Below, in pieces: positions 6,901 through 13,836 of a DNA stretch of 32,350 nucleotides. Under the pieces are notes generated by a model. It ran no database searches and had not been told where the DNA came from. It saw nothing but the letters and a program-made list of their open reading frames with translations. The stretch's first letter is position 1. Each line of letters starts with the position of its first letter. Made by a program: the position numbers and the translations under genes. The stretch covers positions 1-32,350 of the forward strand of contig CAMAQF010000048.1 in NCBI GenBank assembly GCA_945860265.1. The letters are read 5' to 3'. Origin of the DNA: Emticicia agri (GTDB lineage: Bacteria; Bacteroidota; Bacteroidia; Cytophagales; Spirosomataceae).

Positions 6901-7586
6901 TATTTAAAATTATAAATAATACTCCCCCTTTAAGTGGGGCAGGGAGATGTAAATATATTTGTATTCTTTTTCTGGCATTGAGTGCTTGCCAACCCAAAGA
7001 GCAAACTCAAATAGAAAACTTACCTTATTACAATACAGCTGAATTTACACCAAAATGGTACACAAAAAAACAACTTGATACACTAAAATTGCATAAAATT
7101 GCTGATTTTAGTTTTATTGACCAAGATGGTAAAAAAGTATCAAGCGGTAGCGTTAGAGGTAAAATTTATGTGGCAAATTTTTTCTTTACCATTTGTCCGA
7201 GTATTTGTCCAACTATGACACAAAATTTATTGGTTGTACAGCATACATTTAAAAATGATGCTGATATTTTGATGCTTTCGCATTCAGTTATGCCTACTAC
7301 CGATATCGTAGCTCAACTGAAAAAATACGCCAATCGCTGGAAAATTGATTCTCAGCGATGGCATTTACTCTCTGGCGAAAAAGAAAAAATTTATGAATTA
7401 GCTCGTCAATCGTATTTTGCCGAAAAAGAAATTGGTTTACAGAAAGACAAAAATGAGTTTCTTCACACTGAAAATGCTTTTTTGATTGATAAAAACGGCT
7501 ACATTCGTGGGGTTTACAACGCTACATTAGCACTCGATGTCGAAAATTTGGTGAAAGATATTAAAGTTTTACAGGCAGAACTCTAA
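6897..7586 (+). CDS. SCO1/SenC-family copper chaperone lipoprotein
   Basis: 229 residues. Lipoprotein signal with LALSAC (Cys31). The thioredoxin-like SCO domain spans about 65-225. The copper site is visible as CPSIC (Cys100 and Cys104) with the partner His190 in FLHTENAFLIDKNG. SCO proteins bind Cu(I)/Cu(II) and mature the CuA site of cytochrome oxidase or act in redox control at the membrane. It starts on the ATGA overlap with the MORN gene. Oddity: residues 8-17 (NTPPLSGAGR), before the hydrophobic core of the signal, are encoded by an imperfect palindrome (6922-6946) that looks like an inserted repeat. Being in the putative ECF operon, it may serve metal stress rather than oxidase assembly. 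Confidence 0.9.
   Translation: MIFKIINNTPPLSGAGRCKYICILFLALSACQPKEQTQIENLPYYNTAEFTPKWYTKKQLDTLKLHKIADFSFIDQDGKKVSSGSVRGKIYVANFFFTICPSICPTMTQNLLVVQHTFKNDADILMLSHSVMPTTDIVAQLKKYANRWKIDSQRWHLLSGEKEKIYELARQSYFAEKEIGLQKDKNEFLHTENAFLIDKNGYIRGVYNATLALDVENLVKDIKVLQAEL
6922..6946. repeat. C/G-rich imperfect palindrome inside the SCO1 signal peptide
   Basis: CTCCCC on the left and GGGG..GGGAG on the right surround a CTTTAAGT centre. The block is GC-rich within AT-rich DNA and is translated as TPPLSGAG. It resembles a short dispersed repeat that landed in the frame without breaking it. Confidence 0.5.
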
Positions 7587-7593
7587 AAAATCA

Positions 7594-7601
7594 TAACTTT
7601 G
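7594..7601 (+). promoter_or_regulatory. -7 element (TAACTTTG) for the tricorn protease
   Basis: TAACTTTG lies just after the SCO1 stop codon and fits TANNTTTG. A T-run at 7567-7570 is the only candidate upstream element, 23 nt away. The leader would be about 40 nt. It indicates that the protease is transcribed on its own. Confidence 0.5.
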
Positions 7602-7649
7602 TTAGCAAAACAGGGCAATATCTTTAGCCCTTCAACAAACTAACGCTAT

Positions 7650-10600
7650 ATGAAAAAAACTATCCTAACTGCAGTATTTCTTGCCTGCACAAGCCTTTTT
7701 TTACAAGCACAAAACAATTTACTGCTTCGTCAGCCAGCCATCAATAAAGATGGGTCGCTAGTGGCATTTTCGTTTCAAGGCGATATTTGGACTGTGCCAA
7801 GTTCGGGTGGAAAAGCTTCTCGCTTAACTATCCATGAAGCCTATGAAGGCAATCCAGTTTTTAGTCCAGACGGCACTCAAATTGCATTTTCGGGAGCAAG
7901 ATTCGGTAATAACGATATTTTTGTAATGCCAACCGAAGGCGGAATGCCTAAACGCCTAACTTTCCATTCAGGCTCAGATAATATTTCAAGTTGGACACAA
8001 GCTGATAAGATTGTATTTTCTACAAACCGAGAGTTTAAGCAAATCGAACGCCCTAACGAAGTTTACGCAATCAGCCCAAAAGGAGGTACTGAGTATCGTA
8101 TTTTAGATGCTGTTGGGTTCGACCCCATCTATTCACCAGATGGCCGATACATTGCTTTTGTGCGTGGTGATATTAATCCGATTGCTCGCCAAGGCTATAA
8201 AGGAAGTTCTAATCGTGACCTTTGGCTCTATGACACTCAAAACAAAACTTTTCAAAAATTACCAGGTTTTGAGACAAACGATGTTCTTCCACAATGGTTT
8301 GGTAGCAATACTTTATATTTTTTGAGCAGTAATGAAGGTGCTTATAATATTTATCGACTAAATATCGCTACTAATGGCAAGTTTTCTGATAAACCTGAAA
8401 AACTAACGAGTTTTAAAGACGAATCAATAAGAGCTTTTAGTGTTTCAACCGACGGAAAAACAATAGTTTTTGATAAAGATATGAATCTTTATACGCTTAA
8501 AACCAGCGGAGGTTCGGCTCAAAAACTTAACATACAAATTAGTGCCGACGAACGGCTAGATGCTACCGAACTAAAAACATTTACGTCAGGAGCAAATCAA
8601 TACGCAGTTTCGCCCAATGGCAAATTGTTGGCTTTTTCTATTCGTGGAGAAATCTTTTTGAAAGAAGCAGATAAAGAAAAATCAAGAAGCATAAATGTTT
8701 CCGAGCATCCATTTCGTGATGTCGAGCCAACTTGGTTGAATGATTCTACGCTTCTTTTTAGTAGCGATAGAGCCAACGGAAATTTTGATATTTACATGTT
8801 TCGTTCGTCCGATTCAACTCAACGAAATATTTTCAAATCGCTCAAACACGAACTTGTGCAAATTACCAAAAATCCGAATGATGAAACCTGTTTGAATGTT
8901 TCGTCAGATGGTAAAAAAATTGCTTATGTGCGTGGACGTGGCACTTTTGTAGTAGCTGATATTATGGCTGATGGGAAATTATCTAATGAAAAAATATTGA
9001 ATGAGAGTTGGGCATCACCTCGCGGTATCGTGTGGAGTCCTGATAATAAATGGTTAGCTTATTCGATCGAAGATTTATATTTCAACGAAGAAGTTTTTAT
9101 TCACGCCGCTGATAATTCTTCAAAACCGGTCAATGTATCAATGCACCCACGAGGCGATGGTCGCCCATTTTGGAGTGCTGACGGCTCAAAATTAGGTTTT
9201 ATTTCTGAGCGAAGCGTAGGCCGTAGTGGCGATGTTTGGTTTGCGTGGCTCAAAAAAGAAGATTGGGAAAAAGAAAGCCAAGATTGGCAAGAGCGTGAAA
9301 CACCAGCCGAAGCTGCACCAGCAAAACCAAATGATAAAAAAGATAAAACTCCGAAGCCAATTAAAATTGATTTCGATAAAATCTATGAGCGTGTAGTGCA
9401 AGTAACCAACTTTTCTGGTGATGAAGGTGACCTTATTATCTCGAAAGATGGAGAAACTTTCTTTTACACAACAAATAGCAGCAATGCCAAAGGCCGCGAC
9501 TTATTTAGTATAAAGTGGGACGGAAAAGATTTGAAGGAAATCACTAAGGGAGGCTCAAATCCGAGCGGAGTTTCGATAGATAAAGACGGCAAATATTTAT
9601 ATTACAGCCGTCAAGGGGCTTTGGCTCGTATCGATATAAAATCGAGTGTTTCGGAAAATTTGCCTTTCGTTTCAAAAATGAAAGTTGATTATAACGCCGA
9701 ACGTACGCAAGTTTTTGAAGAAGCATGGCGTACTATCCGTGATGGTTTCTATGACCCTAAATTCCATGGAAATGATTGGGCGAAATTGCATGATAAATAC
9801 AAAGAACGTTGTGTAAATGCCAGCACGAGCAATGATTTTAGAGATATGTTTAACCTCTTGTTAGGCGAACTTAACTCAAGCCACACAGGGCTAACCGTAA
9901 GCGACCGTGCCGAAACACAACGTGAAGCAACAGGGCTTTTAGGTGCAGAAATTATGCCTGTGAGTGGTGGTGTAAAAATTAGTCATATTGTGCCAGAAAC
10001 TCCAGCAGATAAAGAAAAAAGTAAGCTCAATGAAGGTGATGTAATTACTGCCGTTAATGGTGAGGTTATAGCTGAAAATGCTAATTTTCACGAATTATTG
10101 AATGGTTTGGTGAATGAAAAAGTTTTATTAACTGTAAAAGCAGCTGACGGAAAAACGCGTGAAGTAGCTTTGCGACTTACGGCCAATATTTCTAATAATT
10201 TATATAATGAGTGGGTAGAAAACCGCAAGAAATTGGTGGAAAAATACTCAAATGGCCGTTTAGGGTATATTCATATCAAAGGCATGGATTTTCCGAGTTT
10301 TGAGGTGGTTGAGCGTGAATTTGCAGCGGCGGGCTACGGAAAAGAAGGTTTATTGATTGATGTTCGTTACAATGGTGGTGGCTCAACAGCCGATTATTTA
10401 ATGACGATTCTGAACTACAAACAACACGCCTACACAATTCCGAGAGGAGCGAGCAATGATTTGGAGAAAGATAAATTGAAGTTTAAAGATTATTATCCAA
10501 CGGGCGAACGCTTAGTCTATGCCGCTTGGACAAAACCCTCTATTGCTCTGTGTAATGAAGGGAGTTATTCAAACGCAGAAATCTTCTCTCACGCTTATAA

Positions 10601-10865
10601 AACGCTTGGAATTGGCAAACTCGTTGGTGTTCCAACCAACGGTTCGGTAATTTCTACTGGAGGAAAGAGTCTAATGGACGGTTCGTTTGTTCGTTTGCCA
10701 TTTCGTGGATGGTTTACAAAAGCAACCGATAAAAATCAAGAATTTGGGCCAGCCGTACCAGATATTATCGTAGAAAACCAACCAGATTGGATTGCCAAAG
10801 GCACTGACGACCAACTCAAAGCAGCCGTCGATGAGCTCTTGAAAGAGATAAATGCTAAGAAATAA
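7650..10865 (+). CDS. Secreted tricorn-type protease (S41 family, PDZ)
   Basis: 1071 residues with a Sec signal peptide (MKKTILTAVFLACTSLFLQAQ). The N-terminal two-thirds hold WD40-like/TolB-type beta-propeller repeats, seen as recurring NPVFSPDGTQIAFSG, YSPDGRYIAFVRG, VSPNGKLLAFSI and WSPDNKWLAYS. Then follow the tricorn C1 domain (around 700-760), a PDZ domain (about 765-840) and the S41 core with YNGGGSTADYL and NEGSYSNAEIF. By family alignment His745 (in NSSHTG) and Ser974 are the catalytic His and Ser. A lysine- and alanine-rich insert lies near 545-570. Archaeal tricorn is cytosolic; this copy has an export signal, as is usual in Bacteroidota, and would cleave peptides in the periplasm. 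It is followed by a terminator. Confidence 0.93.
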   Translation: MKKTILTAVFLACTSLFLQAQNNLLLRQPAINKDGSLVAFSFQGDIWTVPSSGGKASRLTIHEAYEGNPVFSPDGTQIAFSGARFGNNDIFVMPTEGGMPKRLTFHSGSDNISSWTQADKIVFSTNREFKQIERPNEVYAISPKGGTEYRILDAVGFDPIYSPDGRYIAFVRGDINPIARQGYKGSSNRDLWLYDTQNKTFQKLPGFETNDVLPQWFGSNTLYFLSSNEGAYNIYRLNIATNGKFSDKPEKLTSFKDESIRAFSVSTDGKTIVFDKDMNLYTLKTSGGSAQKLNIQISADERLDATELKTFTSGANQYAVSPNGKLLAFSIRGEIFLKEADKEKSRSINVSEHPFRDVEPTWLNDSTLLFSSDRANGNFDIYMFRSSDSTQRNIFKSLKHELVQITKNPNDETCLNVSSDGKKIAYVRGRGTFVVADIMADGKLSNEKILNESWASPRGIVWSPDNKWLAYSIEDLYFNEEVFIHAADNSSKPVNVSMHPRGDGRPFWSADGSKLGFISERSVGRSGDVWFAWLKKEDWEKESQDWQERETPAEAAPAKPNDKKDKTPKPIKIDFDKIYERVVQVTNFSGDEGDLIISKDGETFFYTTNSSNAKGRDLFSIKWDGKDLKEITKGGSNPSGVSIDKDGKYLYYSRQGALARIDIKSSVSENLPFVSKMKVDYNAERTQVFEEAWRTIRDGFYDPKFHGNDWAKLHDKYKERCVNASTSNDFRDMFNLLLGELNSSHTGLTVSDRAETQREATGLLGAEIMPVSGGVKISHIVPETPADKEKSKLNEGDVITAVNGEVIAENANFHELLNGLVNEKVLLTVKAADGKTREVALRLTANISNNLYNEWVENRKKLVEKYSNGRLGYIHIKGMDFPSFEVVEREFAAAGYGKEGLLIDVRYNGGGSTADYLMTILNYKQHAYTIPRGASNDLEKDKLKFKDYYPTGERLVYAAWTKPSIALCNEGSYSNAEIFSHAYKTLGIGKLVGVPTNGSVISTGGKSLMDGSFVRLPFRGWFTKATDKNQEFGPAVPDIIVENQPDWIAKGTDDQLKAAVDELLKEINAKK

Positions 10866-10872
10866 TTTTTTT

Positions 10873-10909
10873 AAACGTCGGCATTAGAAATTTTGCCGAC
10901 GTTTTTTTT
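10873..10909 (+). terminator. Rho-independent terminator after the tricorn protease gene
   Basis: 10-bp stem AAACGTCGGC (10873-10882) / GCCGACGTTT (10895-10904), followed by a T-run to 10909. Confidence 0.9.
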
Positions 10910-11111
10910 ATTGGGAATTTTGTCGTAAACCTTAAAAGTCAGATGAGTGTGGTTTGGCTAAATGTTCAAAATTGACTCAGTGAGTTCGGCTTTCTCTAAA
11001 CGCATCTTCACAATGCCGTTTTGAAAATGGCTGAAAAAATTACAGAATTAAATTTCTGACAAGCTGGAAGTGCACTAACACTATTACTAATAATTCTGAT
11101 TTTTAGGGAAT

Positions 11112-11158
11112 AAAAAAAACCGTAGTTGCTTAATTATCAGCATATTACGGTTTTTTTT
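11112..11158. terminator. Bidirectional terminator hairpin beside the tRNA
   Basis: AAAAAAAACCGTA (11112-11124) pairs with TACGGTTTTTTTT (11146-11158). A-tract on one side and T-tract on the other allow termination on both strands; on the minus strand it ends the tRNA transcript. Confidence 0.75.
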
Positions 11159-11169
11159 AATACTTAGAG

Positions 11170-11253
11170 TACCCGGAGCCGGAGTCGAACCGGCACGAGT
11201 GTAACCTCATTGGTGTTTGAGACCAACGCGTCTACCAATTCCGCCATCCGGGC
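11170..11253 (-). tRNA. tRNA-Leu (anticodon CAA)
   Basis: 84 nt on the minus strand, beginning GCCCGGA and ending TCCGGGT plus discriminator A. The anticodon loop is CTCAAAC between TTGGT and ACCAA, giving anticodon CAA. The T arm is GCCGG-TTCGACT-CCGGC. A long variable arm between the anticodon and T arms marks a class II tRNA, as expected for Leu. The first acceptor pair is G-U. The 3' CCA is not encoded. Confidence 0.95.
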
Positions 11254-11270
11254 AAATCTCTTTGGGTTTG

Positions 11271-11301
11271 CAAAGGTAGAATTTAAATCTTCTAATCCAA
11301 A
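11271..11301 (-). promoter_or_regulatory. Promoter of tRNA-Leu: TTTG-N19-TACCTTTG
   Basis: On the minus strand TTTG (11301-11298), 19 nt, TACCTTTG (11278-11271): an excellent match to the Bacteroidota housekeeping promoter. Transcription would start near 11264, ten bases before the tRNA. This site supports the taxonomic assignment. Confidence 0.8.
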
Positions 11302-11444
11302 ATACAGCCTAAGAAATTTTAAAAATATTTTAATCTTTTGGGCTTTTAGCCAGGTAATCAACAACTTATATTTTAAACAATAATTGAATTGCAGAACCAA
11401 CTCAAATCTGTGCCCAATGGATTATTGTCTGTTGACTAAAAAAA

Positions 11445-12749
11445 CTATATTCTAATGATCTCTGCACCAATCGCATTCAAACGTTTGTCGATGTCTTGGT
11501 AACCACGGTCAATTTGTTCGATATTATCAATTGTACTTATGCCATCGGCCGAAAGTGCTGCAATCAACAACGAAACCCCTGCACGAATATCAGGTGATGT
11601 CATTCTGATTCCACGCAAATTATGCTCACGGTTCAATCCAATAACGTTGGCACGGTGTGGGTCGCACAAAATGATTTGGGCACCCATTTCAATCAATTTA
11701 TCAACAAAGAATAAGCGGCTTTCAAACATTTTTTGGTGAATCAATACCGCACCTTTGGCTTGAATAGCAGTTACCAAAATAATTGAAATCAAATCGGGTG
11801 TAAATCCTGGCCATGGAGCATCATAAATCGTCAGAATAGAGCCATCAATCAATGAACTGATTTGGTAGTTAGTCTGAGCAGGAATATGAATATCATCGCC
11901 ACGGAATTCCATTTTTATACCCAATTTCTTGAATACATCAGGAATAATACCGAGTTCTGGAATCTGACAATTTTTAATAGTAATCTCTGATTGGGTCATC
12001 GCTGCCAAACCTATGAAGCTACCAATCTCAATCATGTCAGGCAGCATCGTATGCTCGCAACCACCCAATTCGCTCACACCTTCAATTGTGAGTAAGTTTG
12101 AGCCAACACCGCTGATTTTTGCTCCCATACGGTTGAGCATTTTACATAACTGTTGTAGATACGGCTCACATGCGGCGTTATAAATGGTTGTTGTACCTTC
12201 GGCCATTGCAGCTGCCATCAAAACGTTGGCCGTTCCTGTTACCGAAATTTCGTCCATCCAAACATAAGCACCTTTAAGCTTTGATCCATCAACTGTATAG
12301 AAAGCATCATTTGGGTCGTAGATAAATTCTGCACCAAGTTTTTGAAAACCAGTGAAATGCGTATCCAAAGGACGACGACCAATTTTATCTCCGCCTGGGC
12401 GTGGAGCTTTTCCTTTGCCAAAACGTGCCAACATTGGCCCTAAAAGCATGATTGAGCCACGCAATGAAGATGCTTTTTCTTTATATTCTTCGGTTTCAAA
12501 GTAAGAAAAATTCACTTCATCGGCTTGAAAACGATAAGAACCTTCGCCAATTTTACTACGACGAACGCCCATATCTTCGAGCAATTCCATGAGTTTGTTT
12601 ACATCACGAATATTCGGAATATTATGAATCGTTACGGGTTCTTTGGTCATCAAAACTGCACATACAATCTGTAATGCTTCGTTTTTTGCTCCTTGAGGAA
12701 TAATCTCACCTTTAAGTTTTAATCCTCCTGTAATTTTAAAAGATGCCAT
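11445..12749 (-). CDS. murA: UDP-N-acetylglucosamine 1-carboxyvinyltransferase (MurA), Cys-to-Asp variant
   Basis: 434 residues from the ATG at 12749. It catalyses the first committed step of peptidoglycan synthesis in the cytoplasm: transfer of enolpyruvate from phosphoenolpyruvate to UDP-GlcNAc. Landmarks are GAKNEALQ (20-27, with the catalytic Lys), RGSIMLLGPMLARFGKGKA (97-115) and PGGDKIGRRPLD (118-129). The active-loop residue, Cys115 in E. coli, is Asp121 here (codon GAT, 12389-12387). The frame can be extended to 12800, but the added residues come from an AT-rich repeat, so the shorter start is preferred. DUF4290 lies upstream on the same strand, an arrangement familiar from Bacteroidota. 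Confidence 0.95.
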   Translation of the reverse strand: MASFKITGGLKLKGEIIPQGAKNEALQIVCAVLMTKEPVTIHNIPNIRDVNKLMELLEDMGVRRSKIGEGSYRFQADEVNFSYFETEEYKEKASSLRGSIMLLGPMLARFGKGKAPRPGGDKIGRRPLDTHFTGFQKLGAEFIYDPNDAFYTVDGSKLKGAYVWMDEISVTGTANVLMAAAMAEGTTTIYNAACEPYLQQLCKMLNRMGAKISGVGSNLLTIEGVSELGGCEHTMLPDMIEIGSFIGLAAMTQSEITIKNCQIPELGIIPDVFKKLGIKMEFRGDDIHIPAQTNYQISSLIDGSILTIYDAPWPGFTPDLISIILVTAIQAKGAVLIHQKMFESRLFFVDKLIEMGAQIILCDPHRANVIGLNREHNLRGIRMTSPDIRAGVSLLIAALSADGISTIDNIEQIDRGYQDIDKRLNAIGAEIIRI

Positions 12750-12756
12750 TTTTTTT

Positions 12757-12864
12757 GAATGTAGAATTAAGAATTGAGAATTAAGAATGAAAAACCTCAA
12801 AGAAAAAATGCCAAATACAGATACGTATCCACAATTCTTAATTCTACATTCTTAATTCTCAATT
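12757..12864. repeat. AT-rich inverted repeat (ATTCTTAATTCT type)
   Basis: GAATGTAGAATTAAGAATTG (12757-12776) is the exact reverse complement of 12832-12851, and the 18 bases 12772-12789 are the exact reverse complement of 12847-12864. The block sits between murA and DUF4290. It could fold into a long hairpin in the murA-DUF4290 transcript, and it creates a spurious N-terminal extension of murA. Confidence 0.8.
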
Positions 12865-12876
12865 GTGCCTAAGCAC

Positions 12877-13641
12877 CTATCTCGGTCTGCGATTATTATT
12901 ATTTTTATTATTGCTATTAATATTTCTGTCGTTGCGGTCATTGCTCGGCTTATAACCTACGCTTCCGAAATTCTTATTTCGGTCGTTTCTATCTCCTGTA
13001 GCACGATTACGGTCACGGCTATCACGTTCGCCACTACGATTATCTCTGAACTGGTAGTTATTATTTCCGCTTTGAGATTGGTTTTGTTGTGTACGTTGGC
13101 GATTACTACTTCCATCTCTCGGCGAAGATTCCATCAAACCATCACGACGAAGGTCGTCGATTTCATGTTGAAGTTTAAAACCAGATAATTCTAGAATCTG
13201 CTGTAAACAATCAGCCGTTTCGATAGTGTCTTTGTTCCAAACTTGAAAAAAGCTCTTCATCAATCGCACCATGTAGGAAATAAACGCTTTGCGTTCATCG
13301 TATTCTTGTGTAATCATGGCTTTCACAACCAATAATTCCAAATTTCGCCCATACAAACGGTGCTTTAGTTGATGCTGATTGTAAGGAACGGTCATTGGTT
13401 TTTTACCCAAAATCTCTTTTGGTGGTGGCGGAAAAGGACTATCAACATCCAAATCAAAATTGGCAATAACGTAAAGGTCATCCCAAAGTTTTTTTGAATA
13501 GTCAATTCCCTCACGCATATTTGGGTGTATCTGACGCATCAACTCAATCAAAATATGGGCATATTTTGTGCGTTGGTCACGTTCGGGCAGACTCACGATG
13601 TAGTCTGTTAATTTCTGAATATTACTTCCGTATTCTTTCAC
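12877..13641 (-). CDS. DUF4290 family protein with disordered Arg/Asn-rich tail
   Basis: 254 residues. The N-terminal 165 residues match the DUF4290 family: MKEYGSNIQKLTDYI, then REGIDYSKKLWDDLYVIANFDLDVDSPFP and YGRNLELLVVKAMITQEYDERKAFISYMVRLMK. The last 85 residues are low-complexity, dominated by N, R, D, S and G (repeated RDRN, NDRN and RSGERDSRDRN), resembling flexible RNA-binding tails. The family is confined largely to Bacteroidota and is often coupled to murA; its function is unknown. It lies 127 nt upstream of murA on the same strand and is probably co-transcribed. Confidence 0.85.
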   Translation of the reverse strand: MKEYGSNIQKLTDYIVSLPERDQRTKYAHILIELMRQIHPNMREGIDYSKKLWDDLYVIANFDLDVDSPFPPPPKEILGKKPMTVPYNQHQLKHRLYGRNLELLVVKAMITQEYDERKAFISYMVRLMKSFFQVWNKDTIETADCLQQILELSGFKLQHEIDDLRRDGLMESSPRDGSSNRQRTQQNQSQSGNNNYQFRDNRSGERDSRDRNRATGDRNDRNKNFGSVGYKPSNDRNDRNINSNNKNNNNRRPR

Positions 13642-13650
13642 AGGATAAAA

Positions 13651-13692
13651 TGAATGAGTGAAGCGGAACGCCGCCCGTTTTGAATGAGTGAA
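13651..13692. repeat. 12-bp direct repeats flanking a GC-rich core
   Basis: TGAATGAGTGAA occurs at 13651-13662 and 13681-13692. Between them lies CGGAACGCCGCCCG (13664-13677). The reverse complement of this 14-mer occurs twice in tandem inside the glycosyltransferase gene at 25766-25794. It is part of a dispersed repeat family. Confidence 0.65.
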
Positions 13693-13762
13693 TTTTAACT
13701 CAAAACTCCTTATCTAAATTTTTACTTTTAGAGAAAATTTCTAAAATCTAAATGCACTTTAG

Positions 13763-13770
13763 CAAAAGTA
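13763..13770 (-). promoter_or_regulatory. Candidate -7 element for the DUF4290-murA unit
   Basis: Minus-strand TACTTTTG (13770-13763) fits TANNTTTG, but no TTTG stands at the right distance. The leader would be about 115 nt and would include the 13651-13692 repeat. Confidence 0.35.
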
Positions 13771-13783
13771 ACAAAAAATAATC

Positions 13784-13810
13784 TTTGGGTTAAATTTTTC
13801 TCTAATTTTG
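13784..13810 (+). promoter_or_regulatory. Candidate promoter of the GHL10 lipoprotein gene
   Basis: TTTG (13784-13787) and TAATTTTG (13803-13810) are separated by 15 nt, shorter than ideal. The ATG lies 26 nt downstream. Confidence 0.4.
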
Positions 13811-13836
13811 AGCAAAATTTTCTAAAAAGTATTTCG

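Larger units (their letters stand above)
10866..11169. other. Intergenic region with two terminators
   Basis: Between the protease and the tRNA there is no gene. The stretch has the protease terminator at its left end and an A-run/T-run hairpin at its right end that can serve either strand. Nothing else was recognised. Confidence 0.6.

Noticed and set aside
9704-9716. ACGCAAGTTTTTG inside the tricorn gene, similar to the ECF -35 block
   Set aside because: No CATCTA-like block at the right distance and it lies in the middle of a gene.
11164-11400. 78-codon minus-strand frame over the tRNA
   Set aside because: It is a translation of tRNA-Leu (MAELVDALVSNTNEV is a well-known artefact), not a protein gene.
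12750-12800. Upstream extension of murA to 12800
   Set aside because: The 17 extra residues derive from an AT-rich repeat; MASFKITGG at 12749 matches the usual MurA start.
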